NCBI GenBank assembly: GCA_959606905.1
Contig: CAUHML010000032.1
Coordinates: 1-34,403, forward strand
Length of the DNA: 34,403 nt
Direction of reading: 5' to 3'
DNA from: an uncultured Bacteroides sp.
GTDB lineage: Bacteria; Bacteroidota; Bacteroidia; Bacteroidales; Bacteroidaceae
A program made the translations under genes and the position numbers. Of this stretch, positions 8,489 through 16,646 are shown one piece after another. Below the pieces are notes generated by a model. That model was not told the DNA's origin. It searched no databases and saw nothing but the letters and a program-made list of their open reading frames with translations. Within the stretch, counting starts at the first letter, position 1, and every line of letters begins with the position of its first letter.

Positions 8489-10186
8489 ATGAAAACAGTT
8501 TTATTAATAATATGTATGGTCTTTATAGAACTAACTGTAAATGCTCAGAATACAACATATTTCGTATCTCCGTATGGTAATGATATTGCTTCCGGTTTAT
8601 CTATTAAGGATGCGTGGAAAAGTTTGGATAAAGTAAATAGTGTAACGTTTCTTCCTGGTGATAAAATCTTGTTTGAATCAGGAGGCATTTGGAAAGGACA
8701 GTTAAAACTGAAAGGTTCAGGGATTGAAGGAAATCCTATTCTTCTTTCTAATTATGGGGGTAAGGACAGGCCGGTGATTTACACCGGAAAGGCTGAAGGT
8801 GCTGGAATTCGTCTATATAATCAGTCTTGGTGGATTGTAGAAAATATGGAGATCACCAGTGGAGCTGCTCCAGAACTAGGAATTGGTCGCCAAGGTATTG
8901 CAGCAATAGTTCGGGGAGCTGATCAACATGTAGAAAACATTATCATTCGTAATTGTTATATTCATGATATTTGGGGACAACTTGGGGGAAATACGGAATT
9001 TACGGGATATAATAGTTGTGCTATTGTTGTACAGATGCAGAATGAAAAAAATGATGGTTGCGATGATAACGGTCTGAATGCGACATTGGATAATGTTTTA
9101 ATCGAAAATAATCACATTGAGCGTTGTGATAAGTGTGGTATTGTTGTCCGTGGATGTAAAAGGAACTTGAATATATCTCATAATTATATGGAAAATATAG
9201 GAGGAGATGGCATTTTGGCGAGTGGTTGCTATAAAGGAATGATCGAGCATAATGTGGCAAAGCGAACGTGTATGCGTTCCGGATATATGGATTTAAAAGG
9301 TGGAGAAACGTGGTGGCCTCATACTGCAGCAATATGGATTATGAATGCTCAAGAAACTGTTATGCAATACAATGAAGTGTATGATACAGGTCGACAGCCA
9401 GGGAACGGAGATGGGTTTGCTTTTGATTTTGATTATTACTGTAAACATTGTGTTTTACAGTATAATTATAGTCAGAATAATCATGGATTCCTTTTGTTTA
9501 TGGGGCGAACTTTTGAAAATATAGCTCGTTATAACATTAGTGAAAATGATCAAACTCACTTGGTACAAATGCAGTGTGAGATAGGAGATCGGAATATGCT
9601 ACATAATAATATTTTTTATATCGATTATGGGACAGTAGATATTGATTTTTTTTGTGGAAATGATGGTATGGTCAATAAAACGACGATAGGTGCTGCCTTT
9701 TGTAATAATATATTTTATGCAACTGGGCAGAGTTGTTTCAGAACGGTGTATTCAAAGGGGGAAACTTTAGGGCGAACCTTCGATGAATCTGTAAAAGTTG
9801 CACGAGGAATGCCTTATAAATTATTTTATAATAATTGTTATTTCGGTCTGTGGAAAAATGGTATCCCAAATGATCCGAACAAATTAATCGCTGATCCTTT
9901 GTTTATTGCACCGGGGACAGGTAAAGAAGGTTTTTCTTCTTTGACTGGATATCAGTTACAATCTGATTCTCCCTGTATTAATGCTGGCTTTTATATACCC
10001 TTGTCGGGGAAATATGACTTTTGGGGAAATCCCATAGAAGATGGATTATTGGATGTAGGAGTCTACGAGCAAATAGGAACGGGAGTTTTTGCAAATAAGA
10101 TTAAAATGAAGGAGGATGCTGAAAAGTACAAAAAAGAATCTGATTCTGCTTGGTTAAGATGGAACTCCAATGGTAGTGAAAATTAA
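8489..10186 (+). CDS. Secreted right-handed parallel beta-helix protein, probable glycan-active enzyme
   Basis: A 565-residue exported protein: signal peptide at residues 1-19 ending at VNAQ, then the common beta-helix entry motif YFVSPYGNDIASGLSIKDAWKSLDKVN. Repeating coils of short strands and Asn/His-rich turns follow (NIIIRNCYIHDIWG, NVLIENNHIERCDKCGIVVRG, LNISHNYMENIGGDGI). This is the architecture of pectate lyases, chondroitinase-B-like lyases and some glycosidases. I cannot assign a CAZy family or catalytic residues. It is Trp- and Cys-rich for the family. Its place between susD and the GH109 enzyme suggests it cuts the imported glycan or its backbone, in the periplasm or at the surface. 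Confidence 0.8.
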   Translation: MKTVLLIICMVFIELTVNAQNTTYFVSPYGNDIASGLSIKDAWKSLDKVNSVTFLPGDKILFESGGIWKGQLKLKGSGIEGNPILLSNYGGKDRPVIYTGKAEGAGIRLYNQSWWIVENMEITSGAAPELGIGRQGIAAIVRGADQHVENIIIRNCYIHDIWGQLGGNTEFTGYNSCAIVVQMQNEKNDGCDDNGLNATLDNVLIENNHIERCDKCGIVVRGCKRNLNISHNYMENIGGDGILASGCYKGMIEHNVAKRTCMRSGYMDLKGGETWWPHTAAIWIMNAQETVMQYNEVYDTGRQPGNGDGFAFDFDYYCKHCVLQYNYSQNNHGFLLFMGRTFENIARYNISENDQTHLVQMQCEIGDRNMLHNNIFYIDYGTVDIDFFCGNDGMVNKTTIGAAFCNNIFYATGQSCFRTVYSKGETLGRTFDESVKVARGMPYKLFYNNCYFGLWKNGIPNDPNKLIADPLFIAPGTGKEGFSSLTGYQLQSDSPCINAGFYIPLSGKYDFWGNPIEDGLLDVGVYEQIGTGVFANKIKMKEDAEKYKKESDSAWLRWNSNGSEN

Positions 10187-10213
10187 ATTGTTTATTTGAT
10201 TAAAAGTAATAGT

Positions 10214-11587
10214 ATGAATGAAAATAGAAGGAATTTTATCAAACAGGCAGTAATAGGAACTGGACTTTTATTAGGGAATAGTGTGAAGGCAATAGACCTC
10301 GAGTCGGTGAAAACGATCAATGAATCTTTGCATACTTTTCACAAACAGAAATTTAATATGTGTGGTTACCGTGCTCCTAAATTAGAGACTGTTCGAATTG
10401 GTTTTATTGGTATAGGTAACCGAGGTATTTTCAATATGACACAAATGCTATATATAGAAGGTATTGAAGTTAAGGCTCTTTGTGATTTAAGGCAATTTCG
10501 CATTGATGAAGCCCAAAAGTTATTGTCGGATTTTAAAAATCCTGTCGCGTGCGAATATGGAGGTTCTCCTGACGCATGGAAGTCTGTCTGTGAACAATCT
10601 GATATAGATTTAATTATGATAGCAGTACCAAGAGGTCCTCTTCATGCAAAAATCAGTAATTACGCTATGTTGTGTGGAAAACATGTAGCCGTAGAAGTCC
10701 CAGCAATTGCAACCATTGATGAAGCTTGGCAATTAGTTGAAACATCGGAAAAAACAAAAAAACATTGTACGATGTTGGAAAATTGTTGTTATGATTTTTT
10801 TGAGTTGCTAACGTTGAATATGATTCGTCAAGGTTTATTGGGTACTATTATTCATGCAGATGCCGCTTATATTCATCATCAGAATAATTTTGTGAAAAAT
10901 AGAGACGGAGATATGTGGCGTATAGAGGAAAGTCAACGTCATAATGGTAATTTATATCCAACACATGGATTAGGACCGATTTGTCAAGCAATGAATATAA
11001 ACAGAGGAGATCGGATGACTCATATGGTTTCTATGTCTTCAAATGATTTTATGATGGCAGAAATGGCTACCGAATTTGCTCAGAAAAATCCTATTTATAA
11101 GTATTTAGCGACAGATACTTATCGGGGGAATATGAATACTTCTGTTATTCGTACAGAAAGAGGGCGAACTATTATGTTACAATATGATACAACAAGTCCT
11201 CGGGTTTACTCACGTATTTACATGGTAAGTGGGACAAAGGGAGCTGTACAAAAATATCCTTTTCCTGAGCGTATTTCTTTGGGTGATGACTGGGTGAGCG
11301 AAAAGGAAATGGAAAATTTAACAGAAAAATATATGCCAGAAATAGTCCGAAGGATAGGAAATATGGCTAAAAAGATTGGAGGACATGGTGGAATGGATTT
11401 TTTAATGAGTTGGCGTTTGATAGATTGTTTAAGAAATGGTTTGCCTATGGACATAGATGTTTATGATGCCGTAGCCTGGAGTTCTATTATCCCATTAAGC
11501 GAATGGTCCGTAAAACATGGCTCACAACCTGTGTTAATACCAGATTTTACTTGTGGTTCTTATCGATTAAATGAACCGTTTGTGTGA
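10214..11587 (+). CDS. GH109-type glycosidase (Gfo/Idh/MocA fold; alpha-N-acetylgalactosaminidase family)
   Basis: A 457-residue NAD-dependent glycosidase. Family GH109 removes terminal alpha-GalNAc (for example blood-group A) through an NAD-assisted oxidation/elimination mechanism. It begins with a Tat-like signal (NRRNFIKQAVIGTGLLLG). A Rossmann GxGxxG segment follows (RIGFIGIGNRG, about residues 62-72). Family signatures are EVPA, MLENCCYD and NLYPTHGLGPICQAMNINRGDRM. The ATG at 10214 is chosen over a TTG at 10196 because the Tat-like motif follows it directly. It lies 27 bases after the beta-helix gene. With SusC/D, this points to a mucin O-glycan or other GalNAc-containing substrate. Substrate specificity is inferred from the family. 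Confidence 0.88.
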   Translation: MNENRRNFIKQAVIGTGLLLGNSVKAIDLESVKTINESLHTFHKQKFNMCGYRAPKLETVRIGFIGIGNRGIFNMTQMLYIEGIEVKALCDLRQFRIDEAQKLLSDFKNPVACEYGGSPDAWKSVCEQSDIDLIMIAVPRGPLHAKISNYAMLCGKHVAVEVPAIATIDEAWQLVETSEKTKKHCTMLENCCYDFFELLTLNMIRQGLLGTIIHADAAYIHHQNNFVKNRDGDMWRIEESQRHNGNLYPTHGLGPICQAMNINRGDRMTHMVSMSSNDFMMAEMATEFAQKNPIYKYLATDTYRGNMNTSVIRTERGRTIMLQYDTTSPRVYSRIYMVSGTKGAVQKYPFPERISLGDDWVSEKEMENLTEKYMPEIVRRIGNMAKKIGGHGGMDFLMSWRLIDCLRNGLPMDIDVYDAVAWSSIIPLSEWSVKHGSQPVLIPDFTCGSYRLNEPFV

Positions 11588-11768
11588 AATATTGTAAGCA
11601 TTCAGCTAACCCTGTATCGCAAAGTTTTATAAGGGCGGTGTGCATTCTATGTTCTACGCAAGGAAAACCTGCATTTTTTTGCTGTTTTTCTTCACTAGAA
11701 TGTTTATCTTCCCAAAATGTGCACTCCATAAAAACAGATGACGAAGTCCTAAATATCTGATTAATCAT
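11588..11768. other. Downstream flank of the glycan locus, no recognised gene
   Basis: A minus-strand open frame of 73 codons overlaps the end of the GH109 gene and continues through this stretch, but its predicted protein has no recognisable domain, and the overlap is antisense. I treat it as non-coding or decayed. Confidence 0.3.
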
Positions 11769-11802
11769 GGGGATGTGTCAAAAGTCAGACACATCCCCTT
11801 TT
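11769..11802 (+). terminator. Strong terminator at the end of the glycan locus
   Basis: A perfect 11-bp stem GGGGATGTGTC / GACACATCCCC with an 8-nt loop is followed by TTTT. It is the first strong terminator after the GH109 gene, 181 bases downstream. The minus strand lacks a long T-run. Confidence 0.75.
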
Positions 11803-11833
11803 CCTGTTGCGAAGTATAAAAATCAAAGTCAGA

Positions 11834-11855
11834 TATCTTTGTATTATCAAAGATA
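11834..11855. promoter_or_regulatory. Palindrome made of two facing TAnnTTTG boxes
   Basis: TATCTTTG-tattat-CAAAGATA is a perfect 8-bp inverted repeat. Each arm equals the Bacteroides -7 consensus. The right-facing box could start the candidate small RNA below, though no good -33 TTTG lies at 19-21 bases. It may instead be an operator or hairpin. Confidence 0.4.
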
Positions 11856-11979
11856 AAGGGCTCCCTTTGTGCCGTCGCCTGTTTTAAGAGATATCATATA
11901 CAGAGGGAGTGACGGATAGACCAAAGAAGCCTTGACTATACACATGTAAAGCTTGGCTATTTGTAGTCCAGGCTTTTTT
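11848..11979 (+). ncRNA. Candidate structured small RNA of about 130 nt
   Basis: A non-coding stretch follows the -7-like box and ends in an intrinsic terminator (11927-11979). It contains two complementary pairs in interleaved order: CTCCCT (11861-11866) with AGGGAG (11904-11909), and CCGTC (11872-11876) with GACGG (11911-11915). They would form an H-type pseudoknot, or two mutually exclusive stems. No open reading frame or known RNA family is recognised. Expression and function are inference. Confidence 0.4.
11927..11979 (+). terminator. Intrinsic terminator with a long loop
   Basis: AAGCCTTGACTA (11927-11938) pairs with TAGTCCAGGCTT (11964-11975) with one mismatch and is followed by a T6 tract. 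The 25-nt loop contains a partial second copy (AGCTTGGCTA). Confidence 0.6.
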
Positions 11980-12206
11980 ATACATTAGAGTCACAAACAA
12001 CAAATAAAAACCAAAATGATCACTATGCTTAAAAAAAGGTGTCCGAAAATGGACAGCCTCATTAAGTAAAATTCATCTATCATTGCTTTTCATATTTATT
12101 GTGTATTCCTCTTTTGCACCGGAAATATTGATACTTATAGCAACCAGACGGTACGACATCGCCACGTTTGATCATACCGCTGGAAAACAGTGATATACAA
12201 TCTGAA
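11980..12206. other. Spacer with a small palindrome
   Basis: No gene is seen. TGTCC-gaaaat-GGACA (12040-12055) is a perfect 5-bp inverted repeat of a regulator-site type. The 12207 gene on the minus strand ends into this region without a clear T-rich terminator. Confidence 0.3.
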
Positions 12207-12821
12207 TCAAAACAGATTGTGTATCACCAATTTCTTTTTTTGTGCCTTGTTAAACGTATAAGAAGTTCCTCCAACAGATTTTCCATCCCAATAAGCAATC
12301 AGCCTACAGGCGTGTGAAATCATGTAATCATTACGGTGGGCATAGCATTGGGCATAATAATATTCGGATAGAACTACCACTTTGTCGGCTTGGCGCAAAA
12401 TATCAGCATACCTCTGTTTGTCCTCTTTGTTGAAATACACATCTTGCCCGACATAAGGAACAACCGCCACCAAAACCATATCGGGATATTGTTTCCTTTG
12501 TTCAAGTATGGTATGAGCAGCCATCATGTCAAATCCAACCGCACAACCGATATAGAAAAAACGGCTTCCATTCTCATAGCAGAAACGTACCTCTTCATTC
12601 AACGATACGGACAAAGCATATTTATTTGTTCGTATCGTTCTATGACCGGTAAAAGCAACGGACATCATTTTCATCCATTTATCATGTGCCTTTCTACATA
12701 TATCCAACGAACCTGCCGAAGTTTCATACACCATTCCATTCACCTCATAACGATAAGTGAACCAAGTAGTATCTCCAAAGATACCCTTCTGCTTCTCTAT
12801 ATAAGTCTCTTTTTCTTTCAT
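12207..12821 (-). CDS. SLOG-superfamily (DUF1273-like) nucleotide-binding protein
   Basis: A 204-residue cytoplasmic protein. From about residue 55 it carries a Rossmann-like SLOG domain: SVAFTGHRTI at the start, RFFYIGCAVGFDMMAAHTILEQR (the glycine-rich ligand loop), VVPYVGQD, ADKVVVLSEYYYAQCYAHRNDYMISHACRLIAYWDG. These match DUF1273/YspA-like proteins, thought to bind or process nucleotide-derived ligands. About 50 N-terminal residues are outside the domain. The ATG at 12821, one base after the stop of the upstream gene, is preferred to a TTG at 12839 that would overlap it. It is co-transcribed with a phosphoribosyltransferase, which hints at shared chemistry on a ribosyl-nucleotide. No substrate is known. 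Confidence 0.75.
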   Translation of the reverse strand: MKEKETYIEKQKGIFGDTTWFTYRYEVNGMVYETSAGSLDICRKAHDKWMKMMSVAFTGHRTIRTNKYALSVSLNEEVRFCYENGSRFFYIGCAVGFDMMAAHTILEQRKQYPDMVLVAVVPYVGQDVYFNKEDKQRYADILRQADKVVVLSEYYYAQCYAHRNDYMISHACRLIAYWDGKSVGGTSYTFNKAQKKKLVIHNLF

Positions 12822-12822
12822 C

Positions 12823-13389
12823 TTATAACATACGGACAACTGTTTTACCTAAAAAGAAACCTCCCAAAACCTCACCTCCTATTTTTTCCAACTGACAAGC
12901 GAAACGAGCATACGAAAATCCTTTTGTTAAAATATCGTCAAATACCAAGATTTTCTTACCCCGAAAAAAGTCCTTGTCAAATTCTATCACTTGTACTTTA
13001 TGAAGCGACTTGCTATCAAATTTCTCATGAATAGCCAAACGATCTCCACTGACACGTATATGTTCATACGCATTGATAGCACCTGAAAACTTACACACAG
13101 CCGAAGCAAACCCCTTATAACGAAGTTCATTCTTATCAGCAGAAGAAGCCGGGACACAAGCAAAAACAATATTCTTAACATCATCACCAAAAACTTGATG
13201 TAACTTATTCGCTATCATCCAAGCTACATTCAAATAAGATTTTCCATCCTTAAAACTCCATATCATCTTACGAATTTGCCATTCTCTTTCCGTTGCCTGC
13301 CGATATTGCATAGGAAGATATTCAAAGAAAGAAAACATCATCTTATGCCATTGTCTGTCTAAACTAGGATATTTACTCTGATGTGCCAT
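12823..13389 (-). CDS. Phosphoribosyltransferase-family protein
   Basis: A 188-residue cytoplasmic protein with a type I PRTase core at about residues 65-185. The PRPP-binding signature appears as KKILVFDDILTKGFSYA (normally four hydrophobics, two acids, then T-x-G-x-T/S), preceded by an NIVFACVPASSADKNELRYKGFA strand-loop that resembles ComF/PRTase folds. The N-terminal ~60 residues (WHKMMFSFFEYLP, ATEREWQIRKMIWSFKDGK) are family-specific. The TGA-like junction to the SLOG gene is tight (TAA-G-ATG), so they form a two-gene operon. True substrate unknown; nucleotide salvage or a role in a mobile-element/defence setting are both possible. Confidence 0.75.
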   Translation of the reverse strand: MAHQSKYPSLDRQWHKMMFSFFEYLPMQYRQATEREWQIRKMIWSFKDGKSYLNVAWMIANKLHQVFGDDVKNIVFACVPASSADKNELRYKGFASAVCKFSGAINAYEHIRVSGDRLAIHEKFDSKSLHKVQVIEFDKDFFRGKKILVFDDILTKGFSYARFACQLEKIGGEVLGGFFLGKTVVRML

Positions 13390-14104
13390 AGTCTTTTATC
13401 TATTAAAATTAAACTTATGCTTCAGCTAGATTTAAAGACCTTTTTTTAAAAAACCTTTCCGGGATGGCCTTTTCTTTCTGCCGACTTTTTTTTGAGCTTT
13501 CATGCCCCATCTGAGTTTATGAGCCTTTTTTTACGGCACACTACAATAAGGAAGGAGGGATTGAGAAAAGTTTTGGACGACAAAAAATGTTGGGGACAGC
13601 GAAGCCGTCCGGCGTTATTTTTTTTCAGGACAAAGGGCGAAGGCCGGAACTCTTTCATATCCATCCTCCGAAATAAATTTGCCGTCCAAAAACAAAGGAT
13701 CTCAGACGGGGATATGGAAAAAGCGCACGAGGGGAGGCAGAAAACCAAGGAAAAGGGCGGTACGGAAAGTAAAAACAAACCATACGGCTTGGCAGGCAAA
13801 GACGTATTCCTATCTCCCCGCCACCAAGTGGCAGGGGAGGGAACGGGTTAACAACGGACTGCCGAGACAAACGGTAAAAGGAAGGGGCTGCGATACGGAA
13901 GAAGGAGGTTGTTTCGGCAATGCCGAAGCTCCGGATGATGACTGTTGCAATCCCGCCCACGTTTGGAACTTCTCTTTTCGGGTTTACCCATAATCAGCCG
14001 CATGGCGGATGACTACGGGCAAACCGGGAATGAGAACAGTCATTCCGCTGAATGGGAGGGTGGGAAAAATCTGCGTGAACGCAAAAACGCTCTCGGATAT
14101 ATAG
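13390..14104. other. GC-rich spacer without a recognisable gene
   Basis: Several short open frames cross this stretch on both strands, but none has a recognisable domain and their reading frames overlap one another. A large imperfect hairpin is seen at 13979-14025: GGTTTACCC pairs with GGGCAAACC (one mismatch) around an inner CCGC-atg-GCGG stem (13998-14008). Such structures occur near transfer or replication sites of mobile elements, but no relaxase gene is present here. Confidence 0.4.
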
Positions 14105-14129
14105 CAAAAAAAGCGGCCCAGTGCCGCTT
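14105..14129 (-). terminator. Terminator of the ssb gene
   Basis: A perfect 7-bp stem AAGCGGC/GCCGCTT with a 5-nt loop (14111-14129) is followed on the minus strand by seven T. Stem and flank closely resemble the terminator at 1003-1027. Confidence 0.8.
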
Positions 14130-14132
14130 CAA

Positions 14133-14531
14133 TCATTTGCTTGCTTTTTTCTTTTTAGATGCAGCCTTCTTCTTAGGCCGATCCGGTTTTTCTTCTTCTT
14201 TTTCCGGAGCCGGATAAAACTTGGTGGCTACCATAACGATGCGGTTACGCTTCTCCCCACTTTTAGAATCCGTCCACTCTTCCGGCTTAAAGTAACCTTC
14301 AACGGTTATCAGCTCACCTTTTTTCAATACATCGAAGGAATCCAGCGCTTCATTCTTTCTCCAGGCTTCAATCCCCATGAAAGCAGAAACATAAGAGGTT
14401 TCTTCACCTGTCTTGTCTGCACGGCTGACTGCGATAGAAAAGCGTGCTACGCTTGCTGTTTCAAAACTACGGATTTCTACATCCTTACCGATAAAACCTG
14501 TTACTGCGAATGAATTTTCAATCTTTTTCAT
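14133..14531 (-). CDS. ssb: Single-stranded DNA-binding protein, mobile-element type
   Basis: A 132-residue SSB that coats single-stranded DNA in replication, repair or conjugation. The OB fold spans about residues 5-108 (NSFAVTGFIGKDVEIRSFE, ARFSIAVSRADK, SYVSAFMGIEAW, LKKGELITVEGYFKPEEWTD, IVMVATKFYPAP). The tail is a Lys-rich stretch (KKKAASKKKKASK) instead of the acidic DDDIPF-type tip that recruits partners to chromosomal SSB. This basic tail is typical of the shorter SSB paralogues in Bacteroidales mobile elements. The gene stands alone with its own terminator. ATG at 14531 is the only sensible start. Confidence 0.9.
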   Translation of the reverse strand: MKKIENSFAVTGFIGKDVEIRSFETASVARFSIAVSRADKTGEETSYVSAFMGIEAWRKNEALDSFDVLKKGELITVEGYFKPEEWTDSKSGEKRNRIVMVATKFYPAPEKEEEKPDRPKKKAASKKKKASK

Positions 14532-14606
14532 ATCTCTGATTTTTTAGAAGTTAATTAATCAATTTTACAGTGCAAAAACTGATTGTTGACTTGGGGGTAC
14601 ACCATG

Positions 14607-14664
14607 AAAAAAGGGATAAATACGCTTTTTTATACAGCAAAAAAGGAAGATTCATCCCTTTTTT
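14607..14664. repeat. Inverted repeat upstream of ssb
   Basis: AAAAAAGGGAT (14607-14617) and ATCCCTTTTTT (14654-14664) are perfect 11-bp complements separated by 36 bases. On the plus strand the right arm provides a T6 tract, so it could terminate a transcript, but no gene precedes it. Confidence 0.45.
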
Positions 14665-14736
14665 ATTGGTTAAGATGGCAACAAATAATTGGGGTTAAAT
14701 ACACTTTTTGTGCAAGGCAGAAAAAGGAAGATTTCA
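14617..14736 (+). repeat. Pair of imperfect direct repeats
   Basis: Two ~40-base units share TAAATAC(G/A)CTTTTT...CAG(C)AAAAA(A)GGAAGATT(T)CA, at about 14617-14654 and 14696-14736. They lie in the ssb upstream region and overlap the inverted repeat. Function unknown; possible binding sites or a decayed duplication. Confidence 0.4.
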
Positions 14737-15059
14737 GCCAAATAACGACGTGATATTTGTGAATCGTCCCCTTATCCCTATCAGCGGGGTTAGCAACAAT
14801 CTATATTCGCAACGGAAAATGATTTGACTTCACTAAAAAATGATATGAAAAAGACAAAACTTGAAAATCAGCAACAGGTTTGGAAAGGATGCAAAAAACA
14901 ATCGGTTAGACAGCAAGCATGGCACATTCCGAAAATATAGTCAGCCACCTATTGATACATCGGAAGAAACATCTGCAATTCCTTTAAAAAAAATGAAGCC
15001 TAAAAATGAAGCATACCATATTCCATATATTAGAAAAAAGTGACTGTGCGATAAAATAG

Positions 15060-15365
15060 GCTACACCGGAAAAAACGGGAAAACGGATTCTGTGGGAAGA
15101 ACACAACCATACAAATACGGCCACCACACCTTTTCTGGAAAAAAGAAGATTATACGACCGGAAAAATAACAAGGCACCAGTCGGAGAAAAGCAAGCGATT
15201 GAAGCGCACTGCCGCTTTGAGAGCGAAATATCCGAATACCTATCTACAGCCCTAAAAGGCTGGGACGTATGGGTAAGCAACAGAAAGAACACATTATCCT
15301 ACAAGATGATGCGTGAACGAACCGGATGCCTGATTCAGCAGCCAACGAACGGCTGTGAGGGCTAA
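15060..15365 (+). other. Unassigned 101-codon open frame without a start codon
   Basis: From a stop at 15057 the frame stays open to a TAA at 15363. It reads ATPEKTGKRILWEEHN... and later EKQAIEAHCRFESEISEYL, KGWDVWVSN and YKMMRERTGC. There is no ATG until near the end. The residue mix looks protein-like, yet I recognise no family. It lies in a stretch (14740-15540) otherwise without genes and next to a decayed hipA, so a gene remnant is the best guess. Confidence 0.25.
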
Positions 15366-15540
15366 CAAGAATCAGACATACCTTAGCTGGGTGGTGGGAG
15401 TAAGGGAACTTCGTGTACGCTATCGCAAAACAGCCCGAAGGAGCTACCTTGATATAGGGTGGCGGGTGGGAAAAAGATGCCCCTTCAGAAAGATAAGATT
15501 CAACCAGATAACCCCAGTCAGTTCTGTTCAAGATTACAAC

Positions 15541-16258
15541 TTACAGTTCTTCGACTCCAACAAGTTCAAATCATCGATGACCAATCCATCCAACACATGT
15601 TGGATCTTATCAGATATAGCCTTGTCTATGCCATACTTGGCGCATAATGATTGAAAGCGACTTACAGCATGAACACCTGTAATATCTTCTTTTCGGGTTC
15701 CTCTACAAAATCCTCGGCAAAGTTAACGAAATCACGGGTGGTCAAGGCTGACCTTTTACCCATCACGCCCATCGAATGAATGTGTGCAGAAGAATTTTCC
15801 CATGCATTTGCCGTGAACATCACATCGTATGCGGGTGACAAACGCCATGCTCCTGTCTTGTCCATGATAAATGAAATATTCTTATTATGGTCATCAGATA
15901 TACCTGCGACATAATTAAATACCATCCTGATAAATATCTGGTCTTTGTCTTCCTGAGGAAGTCTCAGGGTATCCGCTATCCAACAGGGCTTCATATAATC
16001 ATCCGCTCCCGGCATAATGGCCGCAAGAGTCTGGCTAAAAATCTTTTCTCCATTCTTATGATCAAACCTTTCCGTCACGAAATGATTTCTCCCATCAATC
16101 TCTTTCAGGAAACATGGCATCATGTTAATCCCTGCCGCTGCTGCCATTTCGCTGTATATCATTTCTATCTCTGTGGTAGGAGAGTCGTCAGGCTCTTTGA
16201 ATTTTATGATATACTGCTTGAAATTTTCGGGTAAATCCACCTGACCGGAACGGAACTA
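15541..16258 (-). pseudogene. Truncated and frameshifted HipA kinase
   Basis: The frame from about 16258 (RSGQVDLPENFKQYIIKF) enters mid-HipA, right after where the nucleotide-binding N-terminal half should be. It runs through MIYSEMAAAAGINMMPC, HFVTERFD, the kinase catalytic loop (GISDDHNKNISF) and the RLSPAYDVMF metal-binding segment. It then stops at 15662. A shift of one base near 15680 restores the frame: DITGVHAVSRFQSLCAKYGI...HVLDGLVIDDLNLLESKNCKL, ending at 15541. So both the 5' half and the reading frame are lost, while the catalytic residues remain. An in-frame stop precedes the fragment, so only a GTG at 16240 could start it. It is distinct from the hipBA pair at the left edge. Confidence 0.8.
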
Positions 16259-16355
16259 TTAAAAGTTTTGAGTATGGAAAGAAGCCGAAATCTTGACATC
16301 AAAAACAAAAGGAATTATTGACCAAAGCCAGGCTATGATTAGTAAGGCTTTTTGT

Positions 16356-16384
16356 ACGGGTGGTATTTATACCGCCCGTTTTTG
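16356..16384 (+). terminator. Intrinsic terminator
   Basis: ACGGGTGGTAT-tt-ATACCGCCCGT is an almost perfect 11-bp stem followed by TTTTT. Just before it, AAGCC...GGCTTTTT (16325-16353) resembles the terminator of the candidate small RNA at 11927-11979, possibly a degenerate copy. Confidence 0.65.
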
Positions 16385-16610
16385 TTGCTCCCATCCCTCG
16401 AAAAAATTGCACTTCTAAGTTGAATCTTCAATAAAATGTAGATTTGCATTTCCATTTGAATTTTAGTTATTTGATACCCCAACCATGAACAACAAACAGA
16501 CAACTGTTTTTTTGAGACAGCAGAATGTTTCTGTTTTATTAAAATAAAAAGGAAACAAACTTTTGAAGTAATACTTACGGAAAAACAGACTTTATGATGT
16601 TTCTTTTTCG

Positions 16611-16618
16611 TACATTTG
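16611..16618 (+). promoter_or_regulatory. -7 box of the RhuM-type gene
   Basis: TACATTTG matches the Bacteroides -7 consensus TAnnTTTG and lies 29 bases before the ATG at 16647. No good TTTG -33 box is seen at the usual distance. A second perfect -7 box, TAGATTTG, lies at about 16438-16445. Confidence 0.4.
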
Positions 16619-16646
16619 CAGCAACATAATAAAAGCGAAACATATA

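Noticed and set aside
11547..11768. A 73-codon minus-strand open frame overlapping the GH109 gene
   Set aside because: Antisense to a real gene, no recognised domain, and no promoter or terminator to support it.
13492..13993. Several overlapping open frames on both strands (100-120 codons)
   Set aside because: The frames overlap each other, have odd composition and no domain; GC-rich DNA simply has few stops.
14861..15043. A 60-codon open frame beginning with TTG
   Set aside because: No recognisable domain, a rare start and decayed surroundings; a nearby ATG (14845) gives a different short frame.
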